Source of the DNA: Calditrichaceae bacterium
GTDB taxonomy: Bacteria; Calditrichota; Calditrichia; Calditrichales; Calditrichaceae
Direction: 5' to 3'
DNA length: 13,626 bases
Assembly (NCBI GenBank): GCA_024763405.1
Contig: JANTFQ010000027.1
Location: forward strand, 1 to 13,626
Notes under the pieces: model-generated
What the model was told of the DNA's origin: nothing
What the model saw: the letters and a program-made list of their open reading frames with translations, nothing else
Database searches by the model: none
Program-made: the position numbers and the translations under genes
Part shown: positions 7,555 through 13,626 of the stretch, in pieces
How the letters are laid out: every line of letters begins with the position of its first letter
Numbering within the stretch: position 1 is the stretch's first letter

Positions 7555-9744
7555 TTACTTTACAAGAACCATCTTACGTACGGCTGATTTCCCAGCCATT
7601 GTCAGACGATAAAAATAAACGCCTGCTGCAAGGTTAGAGCCGTTAAAACGTACTTTATTTAACCCGCTTCTTGCCTGTCCATCAAAAACGGTCGCAACTT
7701 TTTCGCCGGTCAGACTATAGACATCAACCAAAGCATGGGTTGATTTTGCCGCGGTAAATTCAATTTGTGTTTCCGGGTTAAACGGGTTCGGATAGTTCTG
7801 TTCCAGTGCAAAAGATTTGGCAGTATGCACCACTTCATCACTAACACCAGATACATCACGTAAATCATTTCCGTAACCGACCCAAACATAATTGACCATA
7901 TCCACATACGCATCTCTGTTTAAATCCGGCATCGTTCCGGAATTTTCACCGGAGGCAAGCAGACGATCCGTTGCGGCAATATTGTATCCAAAATAAACAG
8001 TACCATTATCGGCTGAAGAAGCTTGTTTTGCCATTTTGAATTCATATTCGTCAATACTCGGGGTTTCGGTAGCATTGAGCGGCCAGCTCCAATCACCGCC
8101 ATTGTTGGTGCTGCGTGAAACGTACACATCGGTCACATAATCTTTGCTGCCGCCGTCATTAATAGAAACATAACGTCCGGCGGGAGCTTGCTGTGGATTA
8201 TGCCGTGGACGATCCAACCAGCCGGCGTATAAATTACCACTCTCATCCATACCGAGATCAATTTCCGGACCAAAGAACGTCATAGTCATTTCCGAATTAG
8301 GCGGATCATCATCATCCTGATAAAAGCCAACATTAGCGGCAATCGGCGACATACTCCATGTGGCGCCGTGGTCGCCGCTCATGGCTACATAAAAACCGGT
8401 ATAATTACCATTGGGGTACCAACCGCTTCCATCTTCACTGGGACGTCCCCATAACTTCTGAAAGCCGACATAAATCGTGTCATTTTCACCGACGATTACA
8501 TCGATATCACTTTCCATACCGGAGAAAGTAGGACCTTCATAGGAAGTCAGTACCGTATCGGGACCGATAACCTGCCAGTAAAGAATTAAAGAGTCTTCTG
8601 CATACACATATAGCGGGAAGAAATCGGCAAAGTGAACGGTATCCACACTGCTCCAGGTAGCGCCATAGTCATTAGAAGTCATATAGGTGATTTTCATCTC
8701 TTCATAATACCACCCGGAATCAGAAGGATGATATTCCAGCTCTCCGGCGCCTACAACCGCCGCCAAACCACTTTTGTTCATATCTACAGCGTTGTTAAGC
8801 ATAGTCCAGTTATCAACTTGAGGATCAGATGGATGCCATGCTTCAGTCCATTCAAACGATGGGTCATCTGTATTGCCATTCATAAGGTTTTTACAATGAT
8901 CTTCATGGTAGAAAGATTTTTCACCATCCGACATCCAGGTATCCATAACCGAAATAAGATAATAATTCTCGGTACTTACATTTGGCTGAGCTGCCGTCGT
9001 TGACTGTTGCCACAACCGATTGACATCTGGTGCAGCAGAGCCATTATTGGGATCAGTATATCCATCATCCAGCTGAACAGGAAGTTCCCAAGTACCCTGA
9101 GCATTATAACCATCAATATTTGCAGAATTATAAGGATGCGATTCAGGTGGATCAGCCAGAGTACTGGCAGTATTCATATATTGATTCCAAACAACAATGG
9201 GATAATCCGTAACACATACTGAAGGATAACGTCCACCGGAGCCAGCATAAGAACTATTAAGATCTCCATTTATATTTTCAAAAATTGCAGGATTACTATT
9301 CTCCAAGCCACTACTCAGGTCAATCTGAATTGTACCAATGATACCGGTGTTCTCATCACTGGCCAAAAACTGACGATATCCTAACAACAGATAATCTTCA
9401 ACGCTTGAGCTTCCCCAGGTATCCACATCATTATAACGGGCCATGGTTCGAATGGATGCATCTAACCAGCCGTAACCATTTCGGGAAGAGTCAACTTGCA
9501 TATGATAATAATTAAAGGTCGTTGTTCTATCCAGAGTAGGTACAAAGTCTCTGGGGCCACTCGGAACAGGATTTTCCGGCGGGGTTGTCCTAAAGAATCC
9601 TTCAGCTTTAGGCTGAATCATTCTTTTTGATATCACTTTTTGCTGCCCGGGGACACGGAGCTCCCGGCCGTTTCTTCCATTGGCCATCAATACAGTAGCC
9701 GCCGTAAGCATTAAAACAATAAACATAGTAAAAATTCTTCTCAT
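7555..9744 (-). CDS. Secreted Asp-box (BNR-like) protein with T9SS type A sorting domain
   Basis: This 729-aa protein starts at an ATG preceded by GAGGAGGA with ideal spacing. Residues 1-21 are a signal peptide ending VLMA. Three Asp-box motifs of the sialidase/BNR type (S-x-D-x-G-x-x-W) occur: SNDYGATW (357-364), SGDHGATW (456-463) and a weaker STNNGGDW (545-552). These mark blades of a beta-propeller. The N-terminal 300 residues probably supply further blades but have no clear Asp-box. Residues 646-729 are a textbook sorting domain (LEQNYPNPFNPETQI, VDVYSLTGEKV, LAAGVYFYRLTMAGK, KMVLVK). It is thus predicted to be exported by T9SS and released or anchored at the surface. Asp-boxes are structural, occurring in glycosidases and in non-enzymatic proteins, and I see no sialidase catalytic signature, so enzyme activity is not claimed. 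It appears to be a single-gene transcript. Confidence 0.85.
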   Translation of the reverse strand: MRRIFTMFIVLMLTAATVLMANGRNGRELRVPGQQKVISKRMIQPKAEGFFRTTPPENPVPSGPRDFVPTLDRTTTFNYYHMQVDSSRNGYGWLDASIRTMARYNDVDTWGSSSVEDYLLLGYRQFLASDENTGIIGTIQIDLSSGLENSNPAIFENINGDLNSSYAGSGGRYPSVCVTDYPIVVWNQYMNTASTLADPPESHPYNSANIDGYNAQGTWELPVQLDDGYTDPNNGSAAPDVNRLWQQSTTAAQPNVSTENYYLISVMDTWMSDGEKSFYHEDHCKNLMNGNTDDPSFEWTEAWHPSDPQVDNWTMLNNAVDMNKSGLAAVVGAGELEYHPSDSGWYYEEMKITYMTSNDYGATWSSVDTVHFADFFPLYVYAEDSLILYWQVIGPDTVLTSYEGPTFSGMESDIDVIVGENDTIYVGFQKLWGRPSEDGSGWYPNGNYTGFYVAMSGDHGATWSMSPIAANVGFYQDDDDPPNSEMTMTFFGPEIDLGMDESGNLYAGWLDRPRHNPQQAPAGRYVSINDGGSKDYVTDVYVSRSTNNGGDWSWPLNATETPSIDEYEFKMAKQASSADNGTVYFGYNIAATDRLLASGENSGTMPDLNRDAYVDMVNYVWVGYGNDLRDVSGVSDEVVHTAKSFALEQNYPNPFNPETQIEFTAAKSTHALVDVYSLTGEKVATVFDGQARSGLNKVRFNGSNLAAGVYFYRLTMAGKSAVRKMVLVK

Positions 9745-10212
9745 CAGTCCTCCTCAAGGTCTAATATTAGTGATTAGTATATTTACTTTGGATTTTTATT
9801 GGGTTTACTTTCAATAATAAAATAATCATAATCTGTAAATAAAATGTGATTCATATCGCAATTCACATCATTTCTCCGACGACAACATTGCTAAGAAAAC
9901 ATTTTTATACTATGGCTTTTGTTATTGATACAGGAATTGGACAGAAATATAATTCAAAAAGATTGGGATAACAAAATTAAATTAAGAAGAATGTAAAAAA
10001 ATCGTTTGGGTAAAAAATGCAACATGAAAAATTATTACTTACGCTTGAAGTGAATTAAAGGCACACATTCCAGATACTTTTTGTGTTGATAAACCTGGAA
10101 TCAGAGATAAAATTCATCTAAAAATTCAAAGAGGGCGAATCAACCTACTAACTCTGCCTGGGTATACATACCGCTTGCGCTACTAAAACACTTCTCTTTT
10201 TTTAAAAAATTT
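9745..10212. other. 468-bp gene-free spacer
   Basis: This AT-rich interval lies between two co-directional genes. No open frame with a ribosome-binding site is visible on either strand. Read on the minus strand it must hold the promoter of the Asp-box protein gene: a TATACT -10-like box is at 9776-9781, without a convincing -35. It also contains an inverted repeat ATGTGA-N13-TCACAT (9844-9868), a looser ATTCCAG/CTGGAAT pair (10067-10073 and 10095-10101), and a GGTATACATACC palindrome (10161-10172). No clear terminator for the PilZ gene is seen. Confidence 0.6.
9844..9868. promoter_or_regulatory. Inverted repeat ATGTGA-N13-TCACAT, possible operator
   Basis: The 6-bp arms are perfect and lie about 100 nt upstream of the Asp-box protein start. 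The half-sites resemble CRP/FNR-type TGTGA, but the 13-nt spacer is longer than the 6 nt of a CRP site, so a standard CRP-type site is unlikely. It could be a regulator site or chance in AT-rich DNA. Confidence 0.2.
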
Positions 10213-10551
10213 CTATTTAATAATTGAGGGATACAACATACCAATTCGATTTATATCTTCCTCGGTTAAAAAATCAAATTCAATACCTATATGGAAATTC
10301 CGCTCGTCAATAACCGCTGTATTTTTAATCGTTCCGGTTATTTTTACAACCTCATCACCCATGCCCAGCGTTAATTCGATTTTATACCCTTCTTCGAGGG
10401 GCATATGGAATTCTATGGCGGCACCGGTTCGGCTGATATCCATGGTTTTAGCCATTCCCTGATTTACTATTTTCCCGTCCTTGTCGTACAGAATGAAAGC
10501 GGCGAGATTATCTGATTTAATACGTTCTGCACCTCTGCCTTTAAAGTCCAC
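10213..10551 (-). CDS. PilZ-domain protein, predicted c-di-GMP binding
   Basis: This 112-aa protein starts at a GTG with GGAG 6 nt upstream. It is a stand-alone PilZ domain with both c-di-GMP-binding signatures: RGAER (R6-x-x-x-R10) and DISRTG (D38-x-S40-x-x-G43). The usual beta-strands follow, including VKITGTIKNT and NFHIGIEFDFLTEED. PilZ proteins are cytoplasmic and change partner activity (motility, glycan export, adhesion) when c-di-GMP rises. No output domain is fused, so it must act through another protein. It follows the 90-aa gene by 88 nt and is the last gene of the dapF-TPR-manC group, so it may be co-transcribed or have its own promoter in the gap. A link to mannose-containing surface polysaccharide is suggested by position only. 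Confidence 0.85.
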   Translation of the reverse strand: MDFKGRGAERIKSDNLAAFILYDKDGKIVNQGMAKTMDISRTGAAIEFHMPLEEGYKIELTLGMGDEVVKITGTIKNTAVIDERNFHIGIEFDFLTEEDINRIGMLYPSIIK

Positions 10552-10639
10552 CGATAACTCCTTTCAGTAAATCAAACCCAATGCTGATATTTCCTGGTTT
10601 TGGCACCAGCATCTTTTGTTTTATACCTTATTTCCACAA

Positions 10640-10912
10640 TTATATATTTTCCGTCTGTGATTCCAGCAGCTCGGGAAACGCCAGACGCAATTCCGGGGAA
10701 ACGAGTTTCTCCGGTATGCGCATTTGTTTTAACTCGTTGACAATTGTTTGCAGTTTTGTATCCATATCTGCTTTACGGTTAATATAATAAATATTGTCCT
10801 CATGATAGCGGATAAGCCCCCCTTTAAAATTTCCACGGTCATATTTAACTGTAACGGAAAGTTCCTCGATGAGTTCTAATAACTGCTGCAACAATTGTTC
10901 TTTATCCATCAT
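10640..10912 (-). CDS. Uncharacterised 90-aa cytoplasmic protein
   Basis: I cannot assign this protein to a named family. It has no signal peptide or membrane segment. Residues 1-20 are a Leu/Glu-rich helix (EQLLQQLLELIEEL). A beta-hairpin-like core follows (VKYDRGNFKGGLIRYHEDNIYYINRKAD), then a second helix (TKLQTIVNELKQM). The GG-L-x-R pattern followed by a hydrophobic strand and Asn recalls small conserved proteins of Bacteroidetes and relatives that have GGxC in the same place; here the Cys position is Leu/Ile. That comparison is from memory. The first of two adjacent ATG codons is 6 nt after the manC-like stop and there is no clear SD, so translation is probably coupled to manC. Position and amino-acid composition argue that it is real. 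Confidence 0.75.
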   Translation of the reverse strand: MMDKEQLLQQLLELIEELSVTVKYDRGNFKGGLIRYHEDNIYYINRKADMDTKLQTIVNELKQMRIPEKLVSPELRLAFPELLESQTENI

Positions 10913-10918
10913 TCTATT

Positions 10919-11995
10919 CTATATAATATGATCCATTTTCTTTCGGCGTAAGGCGTCGACCACTTCTTTTACTTTTTGCGACTGCTCTTTTTTACAAATT
11001 AGTAAAGCGTCCTCCGTTTCGACAACCACCAGATTATCCACACCTACCATCGCCACCACTTTTTTAGGTGTATAAATATAATTATTTTGGGAATCAAATG
11101 CCTGAAAAAACTGCGCCTGTACAGCGTTTCCCTGTTCATCCTTTTCGGCAATATTATAGGCGGCTTCCCAGGACCCTAAATCATTCCAGATAAAATCCGC
11201 CTCAATAATACACACATGCTCCGCTGTTTCCATGATAGCATAGTCGATAGATATGGAGCGTAGTTTCGAATAGACGTTAAAAATAACATCCGCCATAGAA
11301 GTTGTTCCGGCGGCCTTACGAATCTGCTTAAAACCTTCGGCCATTTCGGGTTCATGGGTGGTAAATTCCTGCATGATCATATCAACGGACCAGATGAACA
11401 TTCCACTATTCCAAAGGAAATCACCACTTTTAATAAAACGCTTTGCCGTTTCCAGATTTGGTTTTTCGGCAAAGGTTTTCACCTTAAACACAGGCAATCC
11501 GCTTGTTACCGAGATTTCATCCCCGCGCTGAATATAACCATAACCGGTTTCGGGATATCCCGGTTTTACCCCGAGGGTTACCAGACATTCCTTTTGGCTG
11601 GCATACGCGCAGGCCGCTTTGATGGTCTGGCGGAATTTTTCATCGTCAACAATCAAATGATCAGCAGGCAAGGTAACCATTACCTCATCTTCGTCTGCCC
11701 GGCTCTGGATGATTGCCGCCGCCAAGCCGATACAGGGCGCTGTATTTCTTCCGAAGGGCTCGGCTATAATATTTTGAGCGGGCAAGTCCGGCAACTGTTC
11801 CGCCGCCAACGCACTTAATTCAGTATTTGTAATCACTAAAATATGTTCAGGGTCTACTAACGGTTTAATGCGTTCATAGGTCATTTGCAACATTGATTTA
11901 TCACCCAGCAGATTCAGCATCTGCTTCGGCAGTTCTTTCCTGCTTCTGGGCCAAAACCGGGAGCCAACGCCTCCGGCCATGAGCACTATGTACAT
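10919..11995 (-). CDS. manC: Mannose-1-phosphate guanylyltransferase (GDP-mannose pyrophosphorylase)
   Basis: The enzyme makes GDP-mannose from mannose 1-phosphate and GTP, the donor for mannose and derived sugars (fucose, rhamnose-type) in glycans. From the ATG at 11995 it is 358 aa, the length of the nucleotidyltransferase-only form, without the C-terminal phosphomannose isomerase/cupin domain of bifunctional enzymes. Motifs seen are AGGVGSRFWPRSR (7-19, pyrophosphorylase signature with K24), EPFGRNTAP (79-87), LPADH (109-113), ETGYGYI (149-155), AEKP (176-179), WNSGMF (195-200), DYAIME (251-256) and WNDLGSW (270-276). An upstream in-frame start at 12040 would add 15 residues inside the TPR gene. 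The 11995 start is preferred because AGGAG lies 5 nt before it and the nucleotide-binding fold begins at once. It lies 8 nt after the TPR lipoprotein gene and 6 nt before the 90-aa gene. Confidence 0.92.
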   Translation of the reverse strand: MYIVLMAGGVGSRFWPRSRKELPKQMLNLLGDKSMLQMTYERIKPLVDPEHILVITNTELSALAAEQLPDLPAQNIIAEPFGRNTAPCIGLAAAIIQSRADEDEVMVTLPADHLIVDDEKFRQTIKAACAYASQKECLVTLGVKPGYPETGYGYIQRGDEISVTSGLPVFKVKTFAEKPNLETAKRFIKSGDFLWNSGMFIWSVDMIMQEFTTHEPEMAEGFKQIRKAAGTTSMADVIFNVYSKLRSISIDYAIMETAEHVCIIEADFIWNDLGSWEAAYNIAEKDEQGNAVQAQFFQAFDSQNNYIYTPKKVVAMVGVDNLVVVETEDALLICKKEQSQKVKEVVDALRRKKMDHII

Positions 11996-12000
11996 CCTGT

Positions 12001-12006
12001 CTCCTA
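12001..12006 (-). promoter_or_regulatory. Stop codon overlapping the SD (TAGGAG), which fixes the manC start
   Basis: The TAG stop of the TPR gene forms part of TAGGAG, whose AGGAG sits 5 nt before the manC ATG at 11995. This supports the shorter manC start and implies translational coupling. It matches the junction at 1376-1381. Confidence 0.7.
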
Positions 12007-12960
12007 TTCTGCTTCTTTCGTTTCCACTTTTAGCAGCCACCTTTTGGCCACCTTATTCCCGGGATATAAATCCAAAACCGTATTTAAAGTGCGGTGGGCA
12101 TTCTTCAGTTCATTATTCAGATAATACGTTTCGGCCAGATTGTTTAAGGCGCCTGCATAACGTGGTTTAAGCGTAAGCGCCTTTAAAAATAATTTAATCG
12201 CAATTTCGTAATTCCCTGCCACCTTGTACAAATAGCCGAGATTGTTTATCGCTTCCGGATAATTCTTTTGATAGCGAATAGCTTGTTCCAGATGATACAA
12301 AGCCGAGTCCTCTTTACCACTGTAAAAATAGGCCACTGCGATATTATTATGGGCTTTGGCATAGGTGGAATCTAACTTAAGAACTTTTTGATATTCAACA
12401 ATCTGATCCTCGTAATCGGTTTTTTTAGAAGCCGATTCACTGAGTTCGAAGACCTGCCTGGCCAGATTTCCGGCGATAACGCCGTCTAATAGTTTTTTAT
12501 TATCCAGAGCCTCCGGATAATCCGGTTTGTATTTTAAAGCCTGCTCGTAAGCCGCTTCAGCCCGGTCGTAATTATTAAGCATAAACCACATATAACCGGC
12601 GTTATTATAGGCCTGGGGATAAGCCGGATTAATATTCAGCGCCGCTTCAAATTCATGCAGAGCCTCTTTTATCTGCCCCATTCGATGCAGGGCCATACCT
12701 TTAAAATTATGCACTTCGGCGTCATTCGGAATGATCGCCAGGGCCTTATCCCAAAATTGAACGGCCAGCGTGTCATTCCCTTTTTGATAATAGGCAATAC
12801 CACTACCGACAAAATCTTCCGCTTCAGCCAATTCCCGATCACGCTCGGCTTTTAAATCTTTTGTCGGGGGTGCAACGGGTTCCGGCTTCGGTTCTGTTTT
12901 AAACCAGGCACATGAACTTGCTAACAGGATTACGATAAATAAAACAAATGCTCTTTTCAT
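12004..12960 (-). CDS. TPR-repeat lipoprotein
   Basis: This 318-aa protein starts at the ATG at 12960, where AGGAGGA lies 3 nt upstream. A longer reading from 13044 would overlap the end of dapF and is rejected. Residues 1-16 form a lipoprotein-type signal with LLASSC (Cys17). The lipobox is slightly unusual, with Ala at -3 and Leu at -4. A Pro/Lys/Glu linker (19-40) follows, then about seven TPR units at roughly 49-79, 82-113, 116-147, 170-197, 202-232, 236-267 and 270-301. These carry typical features (NNAGYMWF, DRAEAAYEQAL, AINNLGYLYKVAGNYEIAI, ALNNLAETYYLNNEL). TPR arrays bind other proteins. Its membrane location suggests a periplasmic-facing scaffold, perhaps for envelope assembly. It lies 19 nt after dapF and directly before manC. 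Confidence 0.85.
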   Translation of the reverse strand: MKRAFVLFIVILLASSCAWFKTEPKPEPVAPPTKDLKAERDRELAEAEDFVGSGIAYYQKGNDTLAVQFWDKALAIIPNDAEVHNFKGMALHRMGQIKEALHEFEAALNINPAYPQAYNNAGYMWFMLNNYDRAEAAYEQALKYKPDYPEALDNKKLLDGVIAGNLARQVFELSESASKKTDYEDQIVEYQKVLKLDSTYAKAHNNIAVAYFYSGKEDSALYHLEQAIRYQKNYPEAINNLGYLYKVAGNYEIAIKLFLKALTLKPRYAGALNNLAETYYLNNELKNAHRTLNTVLDLYPGNKVAKRWLLKVETKEAE

Positions 12961-12963
12961 ACT

Positions 12964-12970
12964 TCCTCCT
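12964..12970 (-). promoter_or_regulatory. Strong Shine-Dalgarno (AGGAGGA) that fixes the TPR start
   Basis: AGGAGGA precedes the ATG at 12960 by 3 nt. It decides the start in favour of the lipoprotein signal peptide instead of upstream codons within dapF. Confidence 0.7.
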
Positions 12971-12979
12971 GATGCCGTA

Positions 12980-13626
12980 TTATATTGAATTGTTTCCGCC
13001 TTCCAAAACTGTTTGTCCCACAAAGGTAATGCGGGCGCTCCCATTCAGAAACAAGTGTTTTTCTTTTCGAAAAATTGTTAACTGCCCACCCCTCGATTGA
13101 ACAGTTACAGGTTCATTATTTTCAGAAGCCGCCGCCAAAAAGGCAGCCACCGCACCTGTCCCACAGGCGAGGGTTTCTTCTTCCACCCCCCGCTCGTAGG
13201 TACGAATTCGAATAAAATTTGTATCTGAAACGGTAATAAAATTTACATTCGTCCCATCCGGCGCAAAAGTTGAATCAAAACGGATCTTTTTTCCAATTCC
13301 GTTCACGTCGACTTTTTGCAAGTCACCCAAAACTTTTAACACGATATGCGGCACACCGGTGTTAAAAAAACCCAATACCGTTAAATTTTCAGGCAGCTTC
13401 TCCTGTAAATTGGGAATAAAAAACGAATCCGAATCATCGATAATCTCTACCGAAATATTATCCGGATTCTCAATTTTTGCTAAGTGCTCTCCGTCTTCCG
13501 CTTTAAGCCGTACAAGTTCTCCACGGGGAATGAGCCCTTGAATATACGAATATAGTACGGCAGCCCGCAGCCCATTTCCGCACATATTCCCTTCGGAACC
13601 GTCCGCATTATAATAGCGCATCTGCA
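12980..13626 (-). CDS. dapF: Diaminopimelate epimerase, C-terminal part (cut by window edge)
   Basis: DapF interconverts LL- and meso-diaminopimelate, the last steps toward lysine and peptidoglycan cross-links, using two cysteines as acid/base. Both are seen. Counting from the Met at 13621, Cys14 is in NADGSEGNMCGNG and Cys153 is in ERGVEEETLACGTGAVAA. NTGVPH (88-92 region) and GTNVNF (123-128) are also present. The frame continues upstream of 13621 to the window edge and this Met is internal (QMRYYNADG), so about 60-70 N-terminal residues lie outside the window. The end is intact, with a TAA stop at 12980. It is the first visible gene of the operon with the TPR protein and manC. Confidence 0.93.
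   Translation of the reverse strand, partial: QMRYYNADGSEGNMCGNGLRAAVLYSYIQGLIPRGELVRLKAEDGEHLAKIENPDNISVEIIDDSDSFFIPNLQEKLPENLTVLGFFNTGVPHIVLKVLGDLQKVDVNGIGKKIRFDSTFAPDGTNVNFITVSDTNFIRIRTYERGVEEETLACGTGAVAAFLAAASENNEPVTVQSRGGQLTIFRKEKHLFLNGSARITFVGQTVLEGGNNSI

Noticed and set aside
8632..9003. Plus-strand open frame of 123 codons
   Set aside because: It is antisense to the Asp-box protein gene; the composition looks like a frame shadow and no motif is present.
7555..9744. Reading the Asp-box protein as a sialidase
   Set aside because: Asp-boxes are structural and widespread, and no catalytic residue pattern could be recognised.
10017..10058. 13-codon plus-strand frame (MQHEKLLLTLEVN) in the 468-bp spacer, considered as a leader peptide
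   Set aside because: There is no Shine-Dalgarno sequence, and no plus-strand gene follows that it could control.
10067..10101. ATTCCAG/CTGGAAT inverted repeat, considered as a terminator for the PilZ gene
   Set aside because: The stem is only 7 bp with a 21-nt loop, lies over 110 nt past the stop, and has no T-tract.
10139..10200. Minus-strand stretch encoding SSASGMYTQAELVG before a stop, considered as a remnant of a sorting-domain end
   Set aside because: The similarity to SGVYFYRL is only a few residues, no upstream part of such a domain is found in any frame, and AT-rich spacers give such matches by chance.
10552..10639. Inverted repeats (ATGCTG/CAGCAT and CTGGT/ACCAG) between the 90-aa and PilZ genes, considered as a terminator
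   Set aside because: The two pairings compete for the same bases, the stems are short, and no T-run follows, so termination inside the operon is not supported.
11354..11818. Plus-strand open frame of 154 codons
   Set aside because: It is antisense to the manC-like gene, whose motifs are clear, and is a mirror frame without domain signals.

Overview
The window (13,626 bp) looks like a chromosomal segment of a Gram-negative bacterium of the Fibrobacteres-Chlorobi-Bacteroidetes (FCB) side of the tree. Calditrichota, KSB1-like or Marinimicrobia-like lineages fit best. The evidence is: two secreted proteins with C-terminal sorting domains of the type IX secretion (T9SS) kind, a PorV/PorQ-family outer-membrane protein, a TonB-dependent receptor with an N-terminal carboxypeptidase-regulatory-like domain, and a lipoprotein-like TPR protein. 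The taxonomic placement is inference. Every gene I accept is on the minus strand, so the text below follows transcription from right to left.

Right part (13626 to 10213): a tightly packed probable operon. It runs from dapF (diaminopimelate epimerase, cut by the window edge), through a TPR lipoprotein, a GDP-mannose pyrophosphorylase (manC-like) and a 90-aa uncharacterised protein, to a PilZ-domain protein. Gaps are 19, 8, 6 and 88 nt. It combines cell-wall/lysine precursor synthesis, activated mannose for surface glycans, and a predicted c-di-GMP sensor. A 468-bp gene-free spacer (9745-10212) follows.

Middle (9744 to 7555): a single gene for a 729-aa secreted protein with three Asp-box (BNR-like) motifs and a canonical T9SS type A sorting domain. 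It has its own strong Shine-Dalgarno sequence and is followed by a hairpin terminator.

Left part (7345 to 351): a three-gene operon. A 910-aa TonB-dependent receptor is followed after 15 nt by a 1072-aa secreted protein of unknown function (one fibronectin III-like domain and a divergent C-terminal sorting domain), and after 8 nt by a PorV/PorQ-family protein. A strong 15-bp hairpin ends the operon. The likely logic is a surface module: receptor/transporter, a large surface-exposed partner, and an outer-membrane protein of the family that handles sorting-domain cargo. At the extreme left is the first 66 codons of another secreted protein.

I see no mobile elements, CRISPR arrays, tRNAs or rRNAs. 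The most interesting item is the receptor/sorting-domain protein/PorV cassette with its uncharacterised 1072-aa member, followed by the dapF-TPR-manC-PilZ operon. Neither can be proved novel from sequence alone.
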